A stretch of DNA of 6,154 bases from CAZAGA01 sp041912175. Its GTDB lineage: Bacteria; Chloroflexota; Anaerolineae; Anaerolineales; UBA4823. The notes below the pieces were generated by a model. The model had not been told where the DNA came from, searched no databases, and saw only the letters and a program-made list of their open reading frames with translations. Position 1 is the stretch's first letter. Every line of letters starts with the position of its first letter. This document shows positions 1 through 5,111 of the stretch, in pieces. The stretch covers positions 1-6,154 of the forward strand of contig JAYRNN010000332.1 of the NCBI GenBank assembly GCA_041912175.1, read 5' to 3'. Position numbers and translations under genes: made by a program.

Positions 1-569
1 AGCACGGTCCGGTCATCGCGTGTGAAAGTCATCGAAGCGATCACAGGAAGGTCGCAGACATGGCGGGCGGCGGCGACAGCTTCGCGCAGCTCGTGCAGAT
101 CGGTGAATGTTTCCATGATGAGCAAGTCTGCTCCAGCCTCGGCTAGTGCGTTGCTTTGTTCTGAAAATACCTGGCGGGCCTGATCCGGCTGGACGCGGCC
201 AAAGGGCGCCAGGCGTACCCCCAAGGGGCCGACATCGCCAGCGATCAGTACATCCCGGAAGGATGCCATGATAACGCGTTGCGCCAGCTCTACCCCAGCA
301 CGGTTTATTTCGGAAACCCGATCTTGCAATCCGTGTGCAGATAGCTTAAAGCGATTGGCGCTGAAGGTGTTCGTCTGCACGATTTGTGAACCGGCTTCGA
401 TGTATTCGCGGTGGATCTCACCCACCAACGCCGGCTGGCTCAGGTTGAGTGCATCGAAACACTGGCTGAACCCTGCGCCGCGCGCATTGAGCATGGTGCC
501 CATTGCGCCGTCGCCCAGGATCGGGGCATTGCTACTTTCTAACAAGGATAAGAGCTTTGACTTCGGCAT
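1..569 (-). CDS. Homocysteine S-methyltransferase-domain protein, N-terminal part (possibly bifunctional with methylenetetrahydrofolate reductase); runs off left edge
   Basis: Reading leftward from the ATG at 569-567 gives 189 complete codons with no stop, so the gene continues beyond the window. The start is well bounded: an in-frame TAA lies two codons upstream and the next Met is residue 23. The sequence matches the homocysteine S-methyltransferase barrel (Pfam Homocys_S-methyltransf). Visible blocks are GDGAMGTM at 19-26, FDALNLSQPALV at 38-49, VQTNTFSANRFKL at 64-76, AGDVGPLG at 110-117 and ADLLIMETFTDLHEL at 147-161. In this family the enzyme transfers a methyl group to homocysteine to form methionine, using a zinc held by C-terminal cysteines; those lie outside the window. 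The short N-terminus and the 'LAPFGRV' stretch (120-126) recall YitJ-type proteins, in which this domain is fused to methylenetetrahydrofolate reductase. The N-terminal domain of MetH, or a stand-alone enzyme, remains possible. There is no evident Shine-Dalgarno sequence. A TATAAT box lies about 85 bp upstream. The family is clear; the exact architecture is not. Confidence 0.92.
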   Translation of the reverse strand, partial: MPKSKLLSLLESSNAPILGDGAMGTMLNARGAGFSQCFDALNLSQPALVGEIHREYIEAGSQIVQTNTFSANRFKLSAHGLQDRVSEINRAGVELAQRVIMASFRDVLIAGDVGPLGVRLAPFGRVQPDQARQVFSEQSNALAEAGADLLIMETFTDLHELREAVAAARHVCDLPVIASMTFTRDDRTV

Positions 570-618
570 AGGTTATTCGTTTGGATATAGATTTTCTGAT
601 TCCCGCGGCTCGACCGAA

Positions 619-679
619 TTAATCGGATAACTTCGTTCACACAGTAGGCGCAAATTATAGCCTATTTTACTCCGATTAA
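619..679. repeat. 9-bp inverted repeat (TCCGATTAA arms) around the leftward -10 box
   Basis: TCCGATTAA occurs on the plus strand at 671-679 and on the minus strand at 627-619, separated by 43 bp. The left copy also sits in a smaller dyad, CCGA-ATTAA-TCGG, at 614-626. The leftward TATAAT (654-659) lies between the arms. The arrangement is compatible with paired half-sites for a repressor or activator of the divergent promoters, but no known regulator consensus was recognised and the similarity could be chance. Confidence 0.35.
654..659 (-). promoter_or_regulatory. Putative -10 box of the leftward methyltransferase gene
   Basis: Read on the minus strand this is a perfect TATAAT. Transcription would begin near 647, giving a leader of roughly 78 nt before the ATG at 569. 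No good TTGACA-like -35 is seen at 16-18 bp: CCTTAA sits at a 16-bp spacing and TTAATC at 14 bp. The call rests on the exact -10 match and its location in a divergent intergenic region. I saw no recognisable SAM or cobalamin riboswitch in the short leader. Confidence 0.5.
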
Positions 680-682
680 GGC

Positions 683-708
683 CTGACAGGGGGCGGGTTT
701 GTTATAAT
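683..708 (+). promoter_or_regulatory. Putative promoter of the sbcC-like gene
   Basis: A perfect TATAAT lies at 703-708, with transcription expected to start near 715 and a leader of about 50 nt to the ATG at 766. CTGACA at 683-688 matches 5 of 6 bases of the -35 consensus, but its spacing of 14 bp is shorter than the usual 16-18, so its role is uncertain. A perfect TTGACA at 720-725 lacks a decent -10 box downstream and was not used. Confidence 0.5.
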
Positions 709-765
709 GAAGCCGAGACTTGACACCACGCCACTAGCGCTTACTGATTAACCCTTTCCTCCAAT

Positions 766-3369
766 ATGATTCCTCTCCTCTTACGCATCAGCGGCTTTCT
801 ATCCTATCGTGACCCTATCGAGCTGGATTTCACCTCTTTTGAGCTGGCCTGCATTGCAGGGGAGAATGGAGCGGGTAAGTCATCCTTGCTCGATGCAATC
901 ACATGGGCTTTATTTGGCAAGGCGCGCAAACAGGATGATACACTGATCAACGCCCAATCGAAAGCGGCTGAAGTCAGCCTGGTCTTTGAGTATGAAGGTA
1001 ATGTCTATCGCGTCCAGCGCACCAAATCGCGCGAGAAGACCGGCGTTCTGGAATTCCAAATCCTTCAACCAACAACTTCCAGCGACCGGCTTGCAAACAC
1101 CCACGGAAAAATACCGGCCGGTGCGTGGAAGGCCTTGACCGAACATAGTTTAACCGAGACAAACCTGCGCATCCAACAGACTTTGCGCCTGGATTATGAT
1201 ACGTTTACCAACGCCTCCTTTTTTTTACAAGGTAAAGCGGATCAGTTTACCCAACAGCGACCGGGAGATCGCAAGCGCATTCTGGGCAGTATCCTGGGGC
1301 TAGAAATCTGGGAAAGCTACCGGCAGAGAGCAGCCGACCGGCGCAGGATGGTTGAGGATGAAATTACCGGCATCGATGGGCAGTTACGCGAGATCAATAG
1401 CGAACTGGGCGAAGAAGACCAGCGCAAAAGCCGTCTGAAGGCTTTGGAGGGTGATCTCAAGCGCGTAACCAGCGAGCGCGCGACCCAGGAGACGCTGTTA
1501 GAAAACATCCGCAAAGTTGCTGCCACGTTAGCTGAACAGCAAAAATGGGTTGACTCGCTGCGGCGATACCTGGAGGCTGCCGCCCGGCAGCTAGCCGAAC
1601 AACAGCAGCGCCTGGCAGCGCGCAGAGTCGAGCGCGATTCTTACGCCGCGCTGGCGGGGCGCGCTCAGCAGATCGAGCATGCATTTGCTGACTGGCAAAG
1701 CCGCCGAGCAGACCTGGAGCGGCTGGAACAGGTGGCCGGTCGCTTTCGGGAGCAAGATATGCGCCGTATAGCGCCACGCGACGAGCTCCAAGCAGCCCGG
1801 GCGCGCCTGGAGCAGGAGCTGCACATGCTGCAAACGCAGGCAACTGAGTTACAACGCCAGGAGCCCGAACTGACCGATCTGCATGCCCAGGCCGAATCTG
1901 CCCATCAAAAACAGGTTGGGCTGGAACAGAAGCTAATTCAACGCAAACAACTGGAGCTGGATTTGCAAGCCTTGCGCGAAACGTGGCTGGAGGTCAAGTC
2001 GTCCATCCAGGGCCTGGAAAAAGAAAGCAGCGAGCTCAAAGAACGCCGCGAGCAGCTCGGCCAGGTTGAGGGAGCTGCCTGCCCTCTGTGCGGCCAGCCC
2101 TTGAGTGAGACGGACCGATTGGGGTTGATCGATTCGCTTTCTCTTCAGGAGCAGCAACGCAAAGCGCGCCTGAATGAGAGCCAGGCCAGGATGAAACAAG
2201 TGGGCGCGCAAGGAGAGGATCTCAAAAAGCAGGTGGAAGGCCTGGCCGGGGTGGATGCTGGATTGAAGGCGCAGACCAGCGAAGTTGCCCGCCTTGCCAG
2301 CAAGATTGAGATGCTTGAATCGCAACAGCAGGCCTGGCAAACCGGCGGCGCTCTGCGTGTGCATGAAATTACCCAGGCGCTCGAACAAGAGCAATATGCT
2401 CCACAAGCGCGCGCTCAATTGGCGCAAATCGACGCCGAGCTGCGCCAGATTGGATATGACCCTGAGCTACACGAGCGGGCTCGTCAGGCCGAACAGGAGG
2501 CGCGCGCCGTTGAGGACGAAATGCGCGCTCTGGAAAAGGCGCAAGCGGCCCTGGAGCCATTAGAGCGCGAAATTGGAGAGTTGGAAAATCAGGTCAACCA
2601 GACCGGCGAGGCGGTCGGCCGCCAGCAAGGTGAATATGATCAGGCTCTGGCGACATTGGCCGCTGCCCAGGCGCAAGCGCCTGACCTGGAAACGGCCGAG
2701 CGCACGCTCATGTTGATCCAGGAGAAAGAAAACTACTTACGCCGGGAAACTGGCGCGGCTCATCAGTTGGTGTCTGTGCTGGCCGAGTTGAAAAAGCGTC
2801 GCAAAGCCTTCGAAGCACAACGGGAGGAAAAAGCGAGGCAAGTTGGGCTGTATAAACAGCTCGAACGCGCCTTTGGCAAAGATGGCGTTCCGGCCTTGCT
2901 GATCGAACAGGCCCTGCCTCAGATCGAAGCCAAATCTAACGAAATTTTGGACCGCTTGAGCGGTGGGAATATGTCGGTGCGCTTTATCACCCAGGCGGCG
3001 TATAAAGAAAAGAACCGCCAGGATCTCAAAGAGACCCTGGAAATCCAAATCAGTGATAGCGCCGGGGCGCGCGATTATGAGTTGTTTTCCGGCGGGGAGG
3101 CCTTTCGGGTCAACTTTGCCATCCGCCTGGCGCTTTCCGAGGTATTAGCGAAGCGCGCCGGGGCGCGTCTGCAAACCCTGGTGATCGATGAAGGCTTTGG
3201 CAGCCAGGATGCCCAGGGTCGCCAGCGCTTGATCGAGGCGATTAACCTGGTGCGGACAGATTTTTCCAAAATCCTGGTCATCAGTCATATTGATGAATTG
3301 AAGGACGCCTTTCCCAACCGCGTTGAAGTCGAGAAGACTGCGCGTGGATCGACGATACGCGTTATTTGA
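766..3369 (+). CDS. sbcC: SbcC/Rad50-family ATPase (DNA double-strand-break repair complex subunit)
   Basis: This is an intact 867-residue protein close in length to archaeal Rad50 and shorter than E. coli SbcC. Visible elements in order are Walker A GENGAGKSS (32-40), Q-loop Gln155 in SFFLQGKADQF, a Glu/Gln/Arg/Ala-rich coiled-coil arm (about 175-435), the zinc hook CPLCG with Cys439 and Cys442 at the exact middle, a second coiled-coil arm (about 450-700), ABC signature LFSGGE (773-778), Walker B LVIDE (805-809, Asp808 and Glu809), D-loop GSQD (812-815) and switch His841 in SHIDEL. Members of this family dimerise through the two heads and the zinc hook. Together with the SbcD/Mre11 nuclease they clamp and process broken or hairpin DNA ends. 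No sbcD is visible on either side. The ATG at 766 follows an in-frame TGA at 745-747 and gives the usual N-terminus, but the preceding bases are pyrimidine-rich with no Shine-Dalgarno match. A PIG-L deacetylase gene follows after 32 bp. An eight-T run lies at 1219-1226 inside the Q-loop coding region. Confidence 0.95.
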   Translation: MIPLLLRISGFLSYRDPIELDFTSFELACIAGENGAGKSSLLDAITWALFGKARKQDDTLINAQSKAAEVSLVFEYEGNVYRVQRTKSREKTGVLEFQILQPTTSSDRLANTHGKIPAGAWKALTEHSLTETNLRIQQTLRLDYDTFTNASFFLQGKADQFTQQRPGDRKRILGSILGLEIWESYRQRAADRRRMVEDEITGIDGQLREINSELGEEDQRKSRLKALEGDLKRVTSERATQETLLENIRKVAATLAEQQKWVDSLRRYLEAAARQLAEQQQRLAARRVERDSYAALAGRAQQIEHAFADWQSRRADLERLEQVAGRFREQDMRRIAPRDELQAARARLEQELHMLQTQATELQRQEPELTDLHAQAESAHQKQVGLEQKLIQRKQLELDLQALRETWLEVKSSIQGLEKESSELKERREQLGQVEGAACPLCGQPLSETDRLGLIDSLSLQEQQRKARLNESQARMKQVGAQGEDLKKQVEGLAGVDAGLKAQTSEVARLASKIEMLESQQQAWQTGGALRVHEITQALEQEQYAPQARAQLAQIDAELRQIGYDPELHERARQAEQEARAVEDEMRALEKAQAALEPLEREIGELENQVNQTGEAVGRQQGEYDQALATLAAAQAQAPDLETAERTLMLIQEKENYLRRETGAAHQLVSVLAELKKRRKAFEAQREEKARQVGLYKQLERAFGKDGVPALLIEQALPQIEAKSNEILDRLSGGNMSVRFITQAAYKEKNRQDLKETLEIQISDSAGARDYELFSGGEAFRVNFAIRLALSEVLAKRAGARLQTLVIDEGFGSQDAQGRQRLIEAINLVRTDFSKILVISHIDELKDAFPNRVEVEKTARGSTIRVI

Positions 3370-3401
3370 GCAGAGATAACCTTTAACGACAGATTTCACA
3401 A

Positions 3402-4256
3402 ATGGCTGAAGATCAAAAAGTGTTATTAGCGATTCTGGCGCACCCAGACGATGAGTCTTTTGGGATGGGTGGGACGCTGGCCTATTATGCCAGGCATGGG
3501 GTGAAGGTATACCTGGTATGCGCCACGCGCGGCGAGGCGGGCGATGTCGATCTGCAATTCTTGGAGGGATTTCATTCGATTGGTGAACGGCGCGAATCCG
3601 AGCTACGCTGCGCGGCGGGTATCCTGAGGCTGGCCGGAGTCATCTTCTTGAATTATCGCGACTCGGGCATGCCCGGCTCGCCCGATAATGCACATCCTGA
3701 GGCGTTGGTATCTGCGCCGGTAGATGAAGTCGCCGCAAAAGTCGCCCACGAAATTCGTCTCCTAAAACCGCAGGTAGTGTTGACTTTTGACCCGATTGGC
3801 GGTTACAAACACCCCGATCACATTGCCATTCATTACGCCACGACCCGAGCTTTTGGGCTGGCGGCCGACCCAACTTTTAGCGATGATCTGTCGCCTTACC
3901 AGGCGCAGAAACTGTATTACCACGTGATGCCCAAGAAATTTCTACGCCTGTTGGTGCGAGTCTTAAAGTTGTTTGGCTGGGATGCCCATCATTTTGGGCG
4001 TAATCGCGATATCGATGTGCAGGCGCTGGTGGAGGAAGGCGATTTCCCGGTGCATGCCGAGGTGGACATCCGCAGCGTAAGGGAGGAAAAGACGGCCGCG
4101 GGGGCCTGTCACGCCAGCCAGGAAGGTGGGATGCCCAGGCGGGGCATCCTGAGCCTGCTGGCGCGTTGGGGGGATCGCAAGGAGTTATTTATGCGGGCGA
4201 TCCCAGTGGGACGGGCAGGAAAGAGGGAGCGAGATTTGTTCGAAGGGGTGGGATGA
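3402..4256 (+). CDS. PIG-L/LmbE-family zinc-dependent N-deacetylase
   Basis: This 284-residue protein has the full family pattern. The N-terminal AHPDDES block supplies His14 and Asp17 as predicted zinc ligands and Asp16 as the likely general base. A second block, CATRGEAGD, follows at about residues 40-48, then RRESELRCAAGIL and NYRDSGMPGS. HPDH at 137-140 supplies the third ligand, His140. CHASQ (His237 within it) is the conserved C-terminal block. Family members remove an acetyl group from N-acetylglucosamine-type substrates, as in mycothiol, bacillithiol and GPI-anchor synthesis; the substrate here cannot be told from sequence. No signal peptide is visible, so it is probably cytoplasmic. 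The ATG is the first possible start after an in-frame TAA at 3384-3386, and no Shine-Dalgarno sequence is evident. It probably shares a transcript with the upstream sbcC-like gene, since only 32 bp separate them and I see no promoter there. A functional link to DNA repair is not implied. Its stop lies 9 bp from the end of the convergent FN3 gene. Confidence 0.93.
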   Translation: MAEDQKVLLAILAHPDDESFGMGGTLAYYARHGVKVYLVCATRGEAGDVDLQFLEGFHSIGERRESELRCAAGILRLAGVIFLNYRDSGMPGSPDNAHPEALVSAPVDEVAAKVAHEIRLLKPQVVLTFDPIGGYKHPDHIAIHYATTRAFGLAADPTFSDDLSPYQAQKLYYHVMPKKFLRLLVRVLKLFGWDAHHFGRNRDIDVQALVEEGDFPVHAEVDIRSVREEKTAAGACHASQEGGMPRRGILSLLARWGDRKELFMRAIPVGRAGKRERDLFEGVG

Positions 4257-4265
4257 AGGTTGTCC

Positions 4266-5045
4266 TTATGGGCCTTTCGAAATCAGAGGTAGAAATACCC
4301 CGTAAGCTGTATTTTCAACCATAGACATATCTATCTGGTAGGGGAATGAGGTTGGGATCAGAAATACCTGTTCGTCGCCAGATTGCACGCCAACGGACCC
4401 GGCAGCGCCGGCCTGCCAGGCGAGCTGCATTTTGTCGGTCCCGCTGGTAAATAGATAGTAAGCGCCTGCGTCAGTGGTGCGAACGTTGGCGAGCTCGAAG
4501 GCCCATACGCCATTACTATCTGTGCGCGCCGAAACCCACTGCGAGACGCCCGGGTTGTCGACGCCATCAACATCCTGGAGCTGAATATAAACCAGCGCAT
4601 TCGTGATGGGGGTTACTCCATCGGCTTGAAATACGTAGCCCCAAATCGTCTTGCCAGGAATTGGGATATTGAGGGTCGGGCCGGTCGTCGATGAATAATA
4701 GGCCCCGCCATTATTGTCAGTCGCGCTTCCAGAGCGTACCTGAAAATAGTAAGTTGTTGAAGGGTACAGACCTGAGATGGTGACGTAATGGGTGGTCGTA
4801 TTGGTGACCGGGTCTGATGCCGTACTCCCCAGGGATGTCGTGGTACCCCAATCGACAAAACCATCAGAAGCAAGCGCAGTGGTCCAGCTCACGACGAAGC
4901 TGCCATCCCGCAGGTTGGTGATGAAAACCTGATGCAGGCCTGGATCCGTACTTCCTGAAGCATTTACTGCTGTTAGCGGTATTCTAATCACGATGATCAG
5001 CGTTAATAATCCGCATAACAGCCAAAGATTTCGTAAAGATTTCAT
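4266..5045 (-). CDS. Secreted protein with fibronectin type III and carboxypeptidase-regulatory-like domains and an LPLI-type C-terminal tail
   Basis: This 259-residue protein starts with MKSLRN followed by a hydrophobic segment (about 7-24) and a plausible signal peptidase site after Val27-Asn28-Ala29. An Arg21 interrupts the hydrophobic stretch, so an uncleaved anchor is possible. Residues 37 to about 120 form an FN3-like domain: VFITNLRDGSFVVSWTT, then DGFVDWG, then HYVTISGLYPSTTYYFQVRS. Residues about 131-243 resemble the carboxypeptidase regulatory/CnaB-like beta fold, with IWGYVFQADGVTPITNALVY, then a 'TDSNGVWAFEL' turn. The protein ends AYGVFLPLISKGP, a short tail of a kind I associate with exported Chloroflexota proteins; that association is from memory. 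No catalytic motif is visible, so a structural or binding role at the cell surface is inferred. GGGAAG and AAGGGA lie just upstream of the ATG and may serve as a weak ribosome binding site. The alpha-2-macroglobulin gene lies 66 bp upstream on the same strand. Confidence 0.85.
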   Translation of the reverse strand: MKSLRNLWLLCGLLTLIIVIRIPLTAVNASGSTDPGLHQVFITNLRDGSFVVSWTTALASDGFVDWGTTTSLGSTASDPVTNTTTHYVTISGLYPSTTYYFQVRSGSATDNNGGAYYSSTTGPTLNIPIPGKTIWGYVFQADGVTPITNALVYIQLQDVDGVDNPGVSQWVSARTDSNGVWAFELANVRTTDAGAYYLFTSGTDKMQLAWQAGAAGSVGVQSGDEQVFLIPTSFPYQIDMSMVENTAYGVFLPLISKGP

Positions 5046-5093
5046 GATCCCTTACTTCCCTGGATACAATTCCTATTGCTCTGACGTAACATG

Positions 5094-5099
5094 ATTATA
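5094..5099 (-). promoter_or_regulatory. Putative -10 box for the FN3-protein gene
   Basis: The minus strand reads TATAAT in the 66-bp gap between the alpha-2-macroglobulin stop and the FN3 gene start. Transcription would begin near 5087, giving a leader of about 42 nt. No strong -35 is present; the region where it should lie falls in the last codons of the upstream gene (GATTAA or AGATTA at 16-17 bp spacing). The FN3 gene may therefore be expressed on its own as well as by read-through. Confidence 0.42.
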
Positions 5100-5111
5100 T
5101 CGCCTAATGGA

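Noticed and set aside
268..630. Plus-strand open frame of 120 codons.
   Set aside because: It lies almost wholly antisense to the methyltransferase domain, whose conserved motifs are on the minus strand, and its translation has no recognisable domain.
720..725. Perfect TTGACA -35 before the sbcC-like gene.
   Set aside because: No acceptable -10 hexamer lies 16-18 bp downstream; the TATAAT at 703-708 is upstream of it.
1457..2427. Long minus-strand open frames inside the sbcC-like gene.
   Set aside because: They are low-complexity shadows of the coiled-coil codons (Leu/Ala/Arg-rich), and the plus-strand frame carries all the conserved ATPase and zinc-hook motifs.
4256..4267. AAGG-TTGT-CCTT hairpin as an intrinsic terminator.
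   Set aside because: The stem is only four pairs and no T-run follows on either strand.
4989..5045. Lipoprotein signal (LWLLC, Cys11) in the FN3 protein.
   Set aside because: The residue before Cys is Leu rather than Gly, Ala or Ser, and the cysteine sits too early in the hydrophobic segment for a normal lipobox.
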